63,167 nt of DNA, from the NCBI GenBank assembly GCA_030849065.1, contig JASAON010001573.1, positions 1 to 63,167 on the forward strand, in the 5' to 3' direction. A model generated the notes under the pieces. It was given only the letters and a program-made list of their open reading frames with translations. It had not been told where the DNA came from and searched no databases. Each line of letters starts with the position of its first letter. The first letter of the stretch is position 1. Source of the DNA: Jaenimonas drosophilae (taxonomy: Eukaryota > Euglenozoa > Kinetoplastea > Trypanosomatida > Trypanosomatidae). Shown here piece after piece: positions 1-10,964 of the stretch. Made by a program: the position numbers and the translations under genes.

Positions 1-850
1 AGGCGTTGAAAGTCATAGCAAGGCTCTTCCGGGTGGTTGTCCCATCGCGTCACGAGTGTCAATATCACACTAGTGACATGTTCCTTGCTAGTCGATAGCA
101 TTGGAGGATTTGAACAGTAACCACAGCGATTGGCCTTAAGAATACACTTGATGTGATGCGGATACAAAAATAACTACCAAACCTTCCCGACAGCTCAGCC
201 ACTTCGTTGAAGAGGCGATGCATGTTGAGCAGGTTCAGTTCCTCTGTTTGCACATTCTGCTCCTGGCCACGCAGTACGCTTCACAACAAATTTACCAAAG
301 TTCTCAAGCATTTAGTCCCCGGACATGAAAAAGCCGCGCTGAATCTGTGGCTCGTCGAAACTCACAAGGTTTGTTTAGTGATGCACCACGGAAAACTTTC
401 CAGTCGTGGAAGATGGAGCTTGGATTCCAGTACTCCATCTTCTTGTTTTTTTCGCAGGTACTTCGAAGAATAGGAGTTATGTTAACGTCACCTCCCTTCT
501 GCGTGTGCTCCCTCAAAATAGAAATCGATTCACCTTACTCCACCCAAGTGTGGCAGCCCACGTGGGGGTCGGTCGTACTACGGGCATGTCACGATGGAGG
601 CCATCCCCCTTTTGAAAGGAAGTGAGCTCCAGTCCCGTTGTTTCCAAAGCCATCATGGCAAGCAGCACTACAATGAGCACGAGGATGCACAGATAGAACA
701 TCTGGTATATCTGGAGGAAAGTGCAGAACGTATCGGTGTGTCTTCTTAGTTAGTGCGTACATTGATGAAGCAGTACGTGTTGTGATTCACCATCACAGCC
801 TATAGATTTCTATGAAGGTGCAAGAGCTCAATGTGTTCATGTTGATTTTA

Positions 851-871
851 TATAATAATAATAATAATAAT
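851..871. repeat. (AAT)n trinucleotide microsatellite
   Basis: About seven consecutive ATA/AAT units are visible. The tract sits at the edge of the possible cyclase-like remnant and on the minus strand reads as a run of isoleucine codons. It is probably ordinary simple repeat in noncoding DNA. Confidence 0.8.
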
Positions 872-1160
872 AGCTGCCACTCCAACACAGCTATGAATAG
901 CAGCAGGGTCCGCAAGATCAAAAAAGGGGCTACAAATCATGCGGAGTCGTTTCGATCCACGCACAGTAAGGAATTCACATCCTGCATGGATGAGGTGCCA
1001 GAAGCATCTCCGCAGCAGTCGCGCGTGATTCATGAGTGACCTCTCACTCGAAGGAAAGCAGAGTTCAAAAGCCTACAAGGTAATCCTGTAGCCACTGCCA
1101 GCCGTCGATCCGAATGCACATCTCCAGTCGAGGGTCGTAGAACAGATGTACTTATCATGA
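870..1160 (-). pseudogene. possible decayed cyclase-like domain fragment (third family copy)
   Basis: Two minus-strand frames, joined by at least one frameshift, resemble the cyclase-like domain of the intact gene at 2233-6321. A piece reading LEMCIRIDGWQWLQDYL lines up with the first strand (VVVELEHWRTLW in the intact copy). A second piece, GCEFLTVRGSKRLRMICSPF, lines up with GCVELRTVAGLFAVLCPS. Spacing and order are as expected, but identity is low and the alignment was made by eye. It may be an old third copy of the array; chance similarity is not excluded. Confidence 0.3.
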
Positions 1161-2232
1161 GTATACCAGCTGTATCGTTGGTGAGAATGATCTGCATTTT
1201 GATTGCTTGCCTACCAATCTGTAAGACTCTGAAACAACACAGAAATACTAGCGTCAGTCCCCCTCTCAAAACTGATCTTTTTTGATGGGCGGCATTGCCA
1301 CATTCCCCCGTACATGCTAACGCCAACAGAGAACCTGTACTGTACAGTTGAGGCACATAAGTGAAATACTGTTGGTAGAGGGGGAAGGTGAATAGATATG
1401 CGTTTTTTACAAGGGATGAAATGAGAAGAAAGGGCCATTGATTGTGGGAGATTACACATATAGATATAGAGAGTAGCGAATCCAGACGATGGGTATGTTG
1501 GTGGTCTTCTTAATTATCAGTTACCATAACAGCACAGGAGGATTCTCTCGTCAGAGTCACTGGATGACGAGTAGGGAGATGCAGCACGGTTTCTTCTACC
1601 GTAGCTTCAAATGGGGCTAGAAAGTAGGCATGCGCCACACAATACTAATAGGAAAAAAAAACAAATAATCTCACTGGAAGTACGAAAAGATACCTTGACA
1701 ACTCGGTAACTTTTAATCCGATGGAGAGTCGTCAATCACGCTCACGACACTCCTATCAGAAAGAAAGAGAACAAAAGAAAAACGTAAGGGGAACGTCCAA
1801 TTGCCCCGCACTGGTTACCGCATACGCACTTCACCTAGAACAAAAGGTGGGCAGCTGCGGTGATACACACATCTCTCATCCGTTTGGGCAAAGACCCCTG
1901 ATGTGCCTATACAGTTGTGGGTGGCAAAAAGCGTGGGAAAGCAAAACTATCACTGGAAACAGCGGATAACAAACATCACCAATGACATCTCAAAACGAGA
2001 AAACAGTCTGAAGTGTACCATGTCCGCAGTGTCTTGGAAAAGAAAAATACAGGTAAGCGTTGATGGTGCCGGTTGATAAGCAAAGACATCCTTATCATGG
2101 CGCAAAAAAAAAAGTTTACTTCAGGGCCTGTGAGCACTTCCGTCATTCCATCAAAGGCCTTGTGAGTGAGTGTCCATCAGCAAAAGGGTTGATGCACGGC
2201 AGGGTCACTCCAAAAGAACCCCATCTAAGTTG

Positions 2233-5200
2233 TCATTCAGATTGTTCAACTCGCGCTTCACTCCCGTCAGCGATGTCCTCAGCTCCATACGCAAAGCGCC
2301 GCAGGAATACGCGTTTGGAGTGGCTGCGTCTAGATTGGTCATTGCACTTCCCCTCATAGATACTACTCCGTTCGCCATGAGATGTGTCACCCTCACTCGA
2401 GCCTTCACGCTTTTTCGCATGTAATGCGTCGAGAACACCGGGAAGGAATCCGTAGCGGCATTCCAACAACGCAGCCAGACGGCAGGACACCGCAGTAATC
2501 AAGGTATCTGCGTAGCCACTCTCATCTGCACTCTTATCCACTGGAGGTAGTAACAACAGTTCCTGAAGTCTCTCCAGAAGCACCACTCGATAGAGTGGCA
2601 GGCTTCCGTAGAAGGCACGAATCGTGGTGGCGCACAAAGCATGGGATACATTCTCGGCTCCTGTCTCTGTTCCACTTAACAGCATCCTCACTGAGTAGTC
2701 ACACATTCTCTCACTTGTGGGCGAGGTGGACATAGCGATTGGGGTGCTGGAACTACAAGAAGATAGAACAAACAACTCAAACACCAGTTCGTCTGAACAA
2801 CAGCGCAATGCATGCAACCCAACCGATTGAAGTGAAGCATGCATGGACTCTAGTTGCTCCTCTGAGAATGCGCTGCGTGTGCGCTCCGTCATCACAGCGA
2901 GCCCTTTCTGGCGACTACCACTTCGATAAGCAGCACGGGTCGCAATTTCCACAGACTCTGCACACCACAAAGCCGGTACAGCAGTATTTGACTCTCCATG
3001 GTTGGTGTGAATTCCCACACGAACACACAAACAATGTGGGTCATTGTCATTCGGAACAACACTAAAGGATCTGTACGCACAAAGAAGCGCATCACACAGT
3101 GAGGATCTCATGGAGCTCAGACCACGATGGATGTCTTCCACAAGCACAACACTGGAAATTGCGGAAGGGCACAGTACAGCAAATAGACCGGCGACGGTAC
3201 GCAACTCCACACACCCATGCCTCAGAATGGCTCCACGAACACACCACTGGTAGTACTCAGCAACACATCGCATCAACTCAGGCACACGCACCCACAGAGT
3301 TCGCCAGTGCTCCAACTCCACAACCACAGTCGTTCGGCCAGCAACACTCGCAGCTACCCAACGAGATGCATCCGTGGTTTGCTTCTGTAGCTCGTCCTCC
3401 ATCGGCGAACTCATCTCCGTACGCTTACACAGACAAACACAGCGTTGAAATGCCTCCCAAAGACTATGCAGAGCGTTGTACCTCCACAGCAGTAGCAGCA
3501 CAATGATGAATGCAACCACAATAACTGCGGAACTCAAGATCATCAGTAGGTCATTAATTGCGACTGGAAAAAACTTACGGGAACCAGAAACACTGCTCGA
3601 CAGTAGTGATGATGGTGTCACAGAAATTGGAGCAGAGCTTCTGTTGGAGCTGCTAAAACTGGACGAGTTCGATGACTCGATCAAAACTGATGAATCCACC
3701 CAATGTACGCACACTGACTCCGTAGAAGCATCTGCATTTGCTTCTTCACGGCTACCCTCTTCTACCACTACTGCAGGTGCACTGGGCACATAAAAGCCCA
3801 TACTGGGAAACGCACCCAACACAAGAAGTGGCGTGGATGGGGCAACAACACGAGTGTACGACCACACGGCAATGCCAGTGGCACCTGCATTGCCAACGCA
3901 AGGAGACATTGGTACAGCCAGAGTTGCGCATTCGGTAGTGAAAGGGCCATACATCACTCCATCCAAAAACACTGTCACTGCAGCGTAAAGCAACTGCTGC
4001 ACATCAGGGTTGGGGCCCTGGCCAGCACTCAGCATGTCATACATCATTGCAACAATGAAGGCGCGCAACGCTGCAGGCGTGTGCAGCGAGTCAGGCACGC
4101 TCTGCAAGAACTGCGAGACGGTACTCAGCGGGGCTGATGCAGCAGCAGCCGTGGGGTTAGAAGGTGTCGCAGTCCATGAAGGAAGGTTCGTTGCAAACAC
4201 AAGCCGGTCAGTCAGGCTGCTCACCTGACCACCAAAAGTCATCTGCAGTGAGCTGTAGTACTTCGTCACATCATCAAATGACAGCAGCACAACAGCACTG
4301 GTGTGCGAATGTAGGTACGCGGTAATCCCATCTGCATCATCTTCATCAAGCCCAACCATAAATGTATGCGTGCAAGCAGATGGAATGCTTGACCCAAGAG
4401 TACCACTTGTCTGCACCATGTGGTCAGAGGCAACAGTCAACTGGAACGTCGTCAGTGTCTTCGTCATCAGCTTCACAATGGCCGATGACGCGCTCGACGT
4501 GCGCACTACACAACACACAACAGATGAGGCAGACACAATTGCATGCAGGTACGAGGCAAGCACATACAGCTCCTGGTCCAGAGTGGGGAACAAGTACACA
4601 AGGTTCGACAGCATCACATGTGGCTGTGTGGTCTGAGGCATGAAGTCCAACACAAAGGTTGACGGTGTGGCAATCGAGCCAATCATGGAATCTGGTATCA
4701 CACCTGTCATGGAGGTCGTCACGTACGAAGAAACGTGCGCAGCAAGTGCCGTGCTTACCGAGGCAAGTCTTGCAGAAATACAGCCAACAGAATAGCCATT
4801 TGGTGCAAGGTGTTTGTATAACACTCGGTTCGACAAAACAGTGCTTACAGCGCTTACAGTGTAGCACATGTCAGTCATCATGGCGCTGTCGTAAGGGCGC
4901 AGTCCAACAAGCTGCTTCGCGATGCTAAATGTGAACAGCTCTGTGTAGGGTGTAGTCACCGAAGAACCCTCACCGGGAGATACCACGCTGGCACACTTGT
5001 CCTTGGCATACTGAAAGGATGCTCCTGGAATGGTGGCAACATCCACAGTATTACCACTGACTTTGAGCTGTGTGAAGAAGATGTTGATAGCCGCTTGGTT
5101 GCAATGGCACACCGCGCCTTGGGACTCAGCAGCAGATGAACAGGACGTCGACGGCGGACCAAAGGAGCCAATAAAGAGGTCAGACACAAGGAAAGAAGAC

Positions 5201-6321
5201 TGAGCTGCATTTAGATTGTTGTAAAAGTCAACGTGGGTGATGGGTGTTTGGGACCCACTATACATTCTCAGCGCACTCATGAGCGCTGTGGCAGATAGCC
5301 ACCCAGCAAAAGCGTAGTTCATGCACGCATTTTGACTGCAGCCCGGGATGCTTGAGGTCTGGGTGAGAAAGTCTTGTGTTGCGCGATAGTCAGTCGAGTC
5401 AACGCCAGGCGTTGGTGCGCTGCTGATCACATTCTGTGGCGCTAGCATCCATTTGAAGGGGGAGAGCTGCTGTTGGTACTCCTGCATCATGGCGTACTGA
5501 AGGTAGAATGTCGTCGCCACCGTGCCGTTGGTCAGATACAAAGTGGAGTCACTTACCAAGCACTGTATCCAATTAGCAGTAACAGGGTTAGGGGTGGTGA
5601 GGCTATAACTAGCCCCGATGAGCTGGCCGAACATGTACACCACACCAGTATTACTGGGTACAGACAACGCATACGCGTACGCAGTTTGGTAATTCGTGAC
5701 GCCAAGTTTTGGCATCTCAAGCTTGAACAGTGCGCCAGCGGTATCACCGATACCGATGTAATTTTGCCCAGTGATGGAGTTCTGAATCAGGGCCAGTTGA
5801 TTCTTTGCAAAGAAGGGGCGCTGTGCCAAGTAGTAGAGCAAGGCCAAAGACTGTGCCCCATCTAAAGGCATGGTCCACTTTACGCATGGGTAATAGCCGG
5901 TGAATTGGATAGAACCTGAGTGCGGGGATTCTGAAAACGGTCCGAACATGATCACATCTTCAACGTACCCAATTAAGTAAAAGATGAGGTACATCGCATA
6001 GGTTCCAGGAAAGCCAAATACTGCAACGGCGCCACTAGATGCAAATGAATTCACTGCAAAAACCAAATTTGGCTTGTCACCCACGGTGTACAAGTATGAT
6101 GTGGTTGCGGAGTACGAGACGTCATTACCGCTGGCTACTGTAGCAGCGACATGAAGACCAGCAGCGTACAAAGAGCAAATGTACGATGAGCCAGCTCCAG
6201 TGTTGTAAGTCGTTGGAATCTCCAGAGTGATTCCGCTCGCGACGACATTAGATACCATGGTCAGCATTAGAGCACTAGCGAAGCACGTGGCTGCAACCCA
6301 TAGGTTATTCCATCCGAGCAT
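2233..6321 (-). CDS. receptor-type adenylate cyclase-like (ESAG4-like) surface protein with inactive cyclase domain
   Basis: A predicted type I membrane protein of 1362 aa. The open frame extends to a TTG at 6375; the first ATG (6321) is followed at once by a hydrophobic signal peptide, so that start is used. Residues about 30-910 form a large Cys-containing ectodomain, in the position of the ligand-binding region of trypanosome receptor cyclases. One transmembrane helix lies at about 922-946. A cyclase-fold domain follows at about 990-1165: VVELEHWRTLW, GCVELRTVAGLFAV, VRVGIHT (near 1100), VEIATRAAYRSG. The two metal-binding aspartates of active cyclases (in FTDIE and TVGDSF motifs) read E and G here, and the NxxxR region is altered, so the domain is probably catalytically dead. 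A helical tail ends the protein. The closest known family is kinetoplastid receptor adenylate cyclases (GRESAG4). The ligand is unknown. Confidence 0.75.
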   Translation of the reverse strand: MLGWNNLWVAATCFASALMLTMVSNVVASGITLEIPTTYNTGAGSSYICSLYAAGLHVAATVASGNDVSYSATTSYLYTVGDKPNLVFAVNSFASSGAVAVFGFPGTYAMYLIFYLIGYVEDVIMFGPFSESPHSGSIQFTGYYPCVKWTMPLDGAQSLALLYYLAQRPFFAKNQLALIQNSITGQNYIGIGDTAGALFKLEMPKLGVTNYQTAYAYALSVPSNTGVVYMFGQLIGASYSLTTPNPVTANWIQCLVSDSTLYLTNGTVATTFYLQYAMMQEYQQQLSPFKWMLAPQNVISSAPTPGVDSTDYRATQDFLTQTSSIPGCSQNACMNYAFAGWLSATALMSALRMYSGSQTPITHVDFYNNLNAAQSSFLVSDLFIGSFGPPSTSCSSAAESQGAVCHCNQAAINIFFTQLKVSGNTVDVATIPGASFQYAKDKCASVVSPGEGSSVTTPYTELFTFSIAKQLVGLRPYDSAMMTDMCYTVSAVSTVLSNRVLYKHLAPNGYSVGCISARLASVSTALAAHVSSYVTTSMTGVIPDSMIGSIATPSTFVLDFMPQTTQPHVMLSNLVYLFPTLDQELYVLASYLHAIVSASSVVCCVVRTSSASSAIVKLMTKTLTTFQLTVASDHMVQTSGTLGSSIPSACTHTFMVGLDEDDADGITAYLHSHTSAVVLLSFDDVTKYYSSLQMTFGGQVSSLTDRLVFATNLPSWTATPSNPTAAAASAPLSTVSQFLQSVPDSLHTPAALRAFIVAMMYDMLSAGQGPNPDVQQLLYAAVTVFLDGVMYGPFTTECATLAVPMSPCVGNAGATGIAVWSYTRVVAPSTPLLVLGAFPSMGFYVPSAPAVVVEEGSREEANADASTESVCVHWVDSSVLIESSNSSSFSSSNRSSAPISVTPSSLLSSSVSGSRKFFPVAINDLLMILSSAVIVVAFIIVLLLLWRYNALHSLWEAFQRCVCLCKRTEMSSPMEDELQKQTTDASRWVAASVAGRTTVVVELEHWRTLWVRVPELMRCVAEYYQWCVRGAILRHGCVELRTVAGLFAVLCPSAISSVVLVEDIHRGLSSMRSSLCDALLCAYRSFSVVPNDNDPHCLCVRVGIHTNHGESNTAVPALWCAESVEIATRAAYRSGSRQKGLAVMTERTRSAFSEEQLESMHASLQSVGLHALRCCSDELVFELFVLSSCSSSTPIAMSTSPTSERMCDYSVRMLLSGTETGAENVSHALCATTIRAFYGSLPLYRVVLLERLQELLLLPPVDKSADESGYADTLITAVSCRLAALLECRYGFLPGVLDALHAKKREGSSEGDTSHGERSSIYEGKCNDQSRRSHSKRVFLRRFAYGAEDIADGSEARVEQSE
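3833..4191. repeat. near-identical 359-bp block shared with 8093-8451
   Basis: This block in the ectodomain of the intact gene matches 8093-8451 of the broken copy at a constant offset of 4260 bp. I count three mismatches. Sequence on both sides diverges sharply while remaining homologous. This is the pattern expected of a recent gene-conversion tract. Confidence 0.9.
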
Positions 6322-6825
6322 AATGTGCGTGCGATGCTGGCACCGCAATGACCACAAACGTGTAAATGGAAGCAATACAACAGACGGTATGAGGGATATC
6401 TGTGAGTGTGAGTGCGGGCTTACGTACTTGAAAAAAATATCTTCCTTGATGGTGCGTCAACTACTACAGACAGATTGCACCCGGATAATGAAGCACAGGA
6501 CAAATCGCAATACTGCAGTTGCAGCATACACCACTCCTCGCATACCAGAGTAAAATCACCAATCAAAGAGCATTATGGCTAACACATCGCCAGCGGAAAT
6601 AGTGCGAGACGAAGCAAAGACTTGGGTAGCCCATCTGCCAGTCAAACACCACTGGGCAGGAACGCATAGCACCTCAACTACTAGAAATTGTAGTATGCAT
6701 GTTGGCGGGAAACCATGAGATTGTGCAAATTAGTACTCTACTCACCTAAGTACTCCAAGAAGGTTCCACACCCCTCACAAAAAGATGGGGTTGTTCCCAC
6801 AAGGTGCAGGATCACCGCCACCGTA
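6322..6825. other. spacer between cyclase-like gene and its broken copy
   Basis: No gene seen. Read on the minus strand, the part next to 6321 holds a weak pyrimidine-rich stretch ending in CCAG about 20 nt before the ATG, which could be the trans-splice acceptor of the 2233-6321 gene. The remainder should be the 3' end of the broken copy's transcript. Confidence 0.4.
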
Positions 6826-9800
6826 CTAACTCAGAAGAAGCATCATTACCAAAGGCACCTTCGGCAACTCCGTTGAAGAAACAAGCAAACGGCGCATCAC
6901 TTGGCTAGAGCAATTGTGCGAAGAGAAGCGAATACGTATTCTGTCTTCTCCGCTCCGTACGCGAGCATTTGGATTACAGATACTCAAGCCCTCCCGACTC
7001 CTCACACGAGATCCTCCATGAATGCTGAAGTATCTCATCCCAAACAACTCCAACAATTTATCTTTGGTGCCACAGCGCAATGCGTGCAATCCAGCTGAAT
7101 CCAGACGCAGATGTATTGACCCCCAGTTGCTCTTCAGAAAGCGCACTGCGCGTACGCTCCGTCACCACACAGAGCCCTGATTGGCAAGTACCACTTCGAT
7201 AGGCGGCACAAGTCGCAACTTCAACAGACCCTTCAGAGTACATTGCTGGTCCAGTCCTCACGCAGCCTGTGTCAATTCCCATGCGAACACACAGAAGTTG
7301 TGTCTCATCATCATCGAAAAGCGCACCAAATGACCTGTACGCGGAAAGAAGCGCGGTTCGCAGTTCATATCTCATGCAGCTCAGACCCTTGTGAATATCT
7401 CCGACAAGCAACACACCGGAAATTGCTGAAGGACTCATCACAACAAAGTGGCCACCAGAAACTCGCAACTCAACGCACGCACGCCGCAATATCGCCTCAC
7501 GAGCGCACTGCTGGTAGTGGTCAACCACACGGTGCATCAGCAGACGCCCCCACAGAAGTAGCCAGTGATCCAACTCTATAACTACCGTCGTTCGGCTGCC
7601 GTCATCTGATGCTACCCAACGCGACGCATCCGTTCCATGCTCCTGCAGCCGGTCATTCATCTGAAACCCCAAATCCGTACCTTCGCAGAGATCATAACAG
7701 CAATGTAAGGGATTCACAATATAGTGCAGCACTTTGTATTTCTACAATAGAAGCAACGCAATGCTCAAAGCAACCGCAACAACTCCGGCACTGAAGAGCA
7801 TCAGAAGGCGCTCATTGTGACTGGAAGAAAGTTTCGAGAATCAGAAACACTGCCCAACGATGATGGGGGCACAGATACCGGTGCAGTACTTGTTGAAGCT
7901 TCCCTTTTGGTGCTTCTGAGGCTGGATGGCTCCAAAAAAGACGACGACTTCAACTGCCGTACACAGCCCAACTCCACACCTGCATCGACAGCACCAGTTG
8001 CACCCTTAGCAACGCTCTCAACAATCTCCACTGCAGACGCATGCGGCACAAATTGCACCATGCTCTGTAATGCACTGACAACTAAGAGTCGGGTGGATGG
8101 GGCAACAACACGAGTGTACGACCACACGGCAATGCCAGTGGCACCTGCATGGCCAACGCAAGGAGACATTGGTACAGCCAGAGTTGCGCATTCGGTAGTG
8201 AAAGGGCCATACATCACTCCATCCAAAAACACTGTCACTGCAGCGTAAAGCAACTGCTGCACATCAGGGTTGGGGCCCTGGCCAGCACTCAGCATGTCAT
8301 ACATCATTGCAACAATGAAGGCGCGCAACGCTGCAGGCGTGTGCAGCGAGTCAGGCACGCTCTGCAAGAACTGCGAGACGGTACTCAGCGGGGCTGATGC
8401 AGCAGCAGCCGTGGGGTTAAAAGGCGTCGCAGTCCATGAAGGAAGGTTCGTCATCAACGCAAGCCGGTCAGTTAGCGTGCTAACTTGCCCACAAATAGAC
8501 GCCTGCAATGAGCTGTAGTACTTCGTCACATCATCAAACGACAACAACGCAACAGCACTCGAGTGGGACTCCCGGTACGATGCAACACCAGCAGCATCAC
8601 TTTCATCCATTTCAATCACAAATGTGAGCGTCCACGCAGATGGAATTCTCGGACCCAGTGTGTTGCTCGTCTGAACCATGTGGTCAGATACAACTTTCAT
8701 CCCATACGGTGTCAGTCGTTGGACAGCAGCGCCGCAATGGCAGATGACACCGTAGACTTACGCACAACACCACAAATACAGAACCTTGTAAGTATGACGC
8801 AACCACGTACAACTCCTGATCCAGCGTCGGAAACAGGTACACAAGGTTCGGGGAATGAAGTCCAGCACAAATGTAGACAGTGTCGGTATCGGCTGGATCA
8901 TGGAATTGGGTATGACACCACCCATCGCGGAAGTCATGTAAGCTGGCATGTGAGAAGCGGGCGCAGAACTGGTTGCAGCAAGTGCAGCCAACAGCATACC
9001 CGTTTGGTGCAAGGTGTTGGTACAGAAATCAATTTGACAGTGTAGCACTAACAGCACTCACAGTGTTGCACATTTCAGACATCATGACATTGTCGGTGGG
9101 GCTCAAACCAGCAAGGCGCTTCAAATTATCGAAGGTCACAAAAATAGGTGTATGGTGTGATGACTGTGGTTGGTGTGCAGGGGCAAGACGCTGGCACACT
9201 TTCACTAGCGTACTGGAAGATTGCTTCCAGGATCGCACACACAACGTCCACTGTCGAACCAATGATGGTAAAGCAAGTGAACGTTCATGCCGGCTTGGTT
9301 GGAGTGGCATACTGCTCCCTATGAGGTTGTCCTTTTGGCGAGCGTGGTGAAAAATATCTTCATACCCGCCTGGTTGCATGAACAGACGCCACCCACATCC
9401 TCATCTACGGCAATGCACGTCGACCCAAAGGAACCAATGAACAGATCCTCAACAAGGAAACTTGATTGCGCAGCAAGGAGCCGTTGTAGAACATAACTTC
9501 GCTTGTGCGCGCTGTATACGTACAGTGTCTGCATCAATGCGATGGCTGCCCACGCTGCATACTGGAAATTGCCGTAAAAGTTCACACTAGAGTATAGATA
9601 GTGTCATCCGCATTCAGCACTGGGGAGGTGGCAAGAGAGTTCTCCATGGAACAGCTGCTTGGTCCAGGGAAGAACTGCTGCACGAGTGGCTGCAGTTGGG
9701 AAGTGTTGGTCATGGTGGCATTGCAGATAGTACGTTACTGTCCTTCACGACGGAGTTGCCTGAGTTGTCGTACGGACCAAGATTATAGACAACGCCAGTG

Positions 9801-10370
9801 CTGTGTGTGGATGCCGAGGTAGATGAGATGCTTGTCGCACCAAACTTCGTCATCTGCAGGCCAAACAAAAGAGCAGCTGTTTTTTTCCAATGCCAATAGA
9901 GCCAGAGGTAAGCAAAAGTTGTTTTTGTGCAAAATGGGTCATCTGCGACAAATAACAGAAGAGTGCCAGCAACTGAATTCCTTCTTGGGGGATGGTCAAG
10001 TACACGTTGGTTCGGTACCTGTTGCCAATGTAATTTCGGAGTGTCTAAATTCACAGTCTGAGTGGGGGCTCCAAACGCTATCAACACATTTGGATTCGCG
10101 ATCTACTGGTACATGTCAATCATTATGTATTCGCTGGGCCAAAGTCGGCTACGGCGGTTCTACACGAGTATATAAGCCATCCCCAAGTAAAGTGACGAGG
10201 TACGATACTAAATCTTTGCTGGCAGCACTGGTAGGAATAGTGATCCCTGTTGCACAGTAGGAGAGGTACGTCAAATGGAGAATTTCCAGTCGTTGCACCA
10301 ATGGTCGCTTCAGTGGCTGCTTCGCAGCAGCTTGCCATGAGAAGTAATAGCAGGTACAACACGGTTGCAC
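6826..10370 (-). pseudogene. frameshifted second copy of the receptor cyclase-like gene
   Basis: Homology to the 2233-6321 protein runs in order through many broken minus-strand frames. A signal-peptide-like start lies at about 10362-10123. Ectodomain pieces are at 10087-9710, 9585-9319 (AAQSSFLVEDLFIGSFG, against AAQSSFLVSDLFIGSFG in the intact copy), 9379-9029, 9057-8758 and 8700-7801. The cyclase-like domain is at 7732-7058, and a C-terminal piece reading SAGLHALRCGTKDKLLELFG is at 7146-6826. At least six frameshifts or stops separate them. The total span of about 3.5 kb is shorter than the intact 4.1 kb, so there are also deletions. The cyclase-like motifs (VIELDHWLLLW, VSGGHFVV) lack the metal-binding aspartates too. 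It cannot encode one protein as read, unless the assembly has many indel errors. Confidence 0.8.
8093..8451. repeat. near-identical partner of 3833-4191
   Basis: See the block at 3833-4191. In the broken copy this segment lies inside the longest surviving open stretch (8700-7801), which suggests it was overwritten recently from, or donated to, the intact gene. Confidence 0.9.
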
Positions 10371-10710
10371 CTCGGTAGATAGAAAAAACGTCGATGTGGA
10401 AGAGGAAAACTACCTCATGTTTGCAGTACTAGCACAAAGGAGTACAGCATACAGCACCCCACCGTTCAGCTACTGTGAGCGCAACAGCTATGTGTGCAAA
10501 GTGGTACACCACACCCGCTTGAAGAATAATTCCGGTCTATGTGTTTGCCATACGTTCACATGACAGAACAAACCCCATCAAAATGATTGCTTGAAATTGA
10601 AGCTTTTCGTTGCCGACGGAAGGAAATTGAATTAAAGGAGATGGGCGGAGTGCACAATCGTATCCAGCAATGAGCACCACTACAGAGAACGGCGGTTTCC
10701 GCCCCTCCCT

Positions 10711-10723
10711 CCCCCCCCCCCCC
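10711..10723. repeat. C13 homopolymer
   Basis: A run of 13 C inside a C-rich stretch of the divergent switch region. With the GT/G12 tract 215 bp further on, it may form part of the start-region architecture. Confidence 0.85.
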
Positions 10724-10936
10724 GGTTTACGAACGCGGAGCGGCTGGCGGCGCTACAAGGAACATGATGCAGCAATCTGGTCTGTTCGCCATCTAGCATA
10801 CGCAGCTCTCCAAAAACGCTTTCCCCGCTTCCTGCAAGTACTCCACGGGTCGCGCCGGGGGCTGATGCTCTGTATATGGATTGGACCCCGCTGCTCGCCG
10901 CGAACGCGTTCGGCAAGAGTTCTTTGTGTCTCGTGT

Positions 10937-10964
10937 ATGTGTGTGTGTGTATGGGGGGGGGGGG
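10937..10964. repeat. (GT)n tract followed by G12
   Basis: About seven GT units run into ATG and then twelve G. Being GT-rich on the plus strand, it points toward the downstream plus-strand gene unit. Confidence 0.85.

Larger units (their letters stand above)
1..2232. other. region without an intact gene, downstream of the cyclase-like gene
   Basis: No reading frame here has both an ATG and convincing protein character. The minus strand between about 870 and 1160 holds a possible remnant of the cyclase-like family, listed separately. A hydrophobic stretch is encoded on the minus strand near 640-700 (MFYLCILVLIVVLL), followed by uninterpretable frames. An AAT microsatellite lies near 851-871. 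The rest looks like 3' flanking or decayed sequence. Confidence 0.5.
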
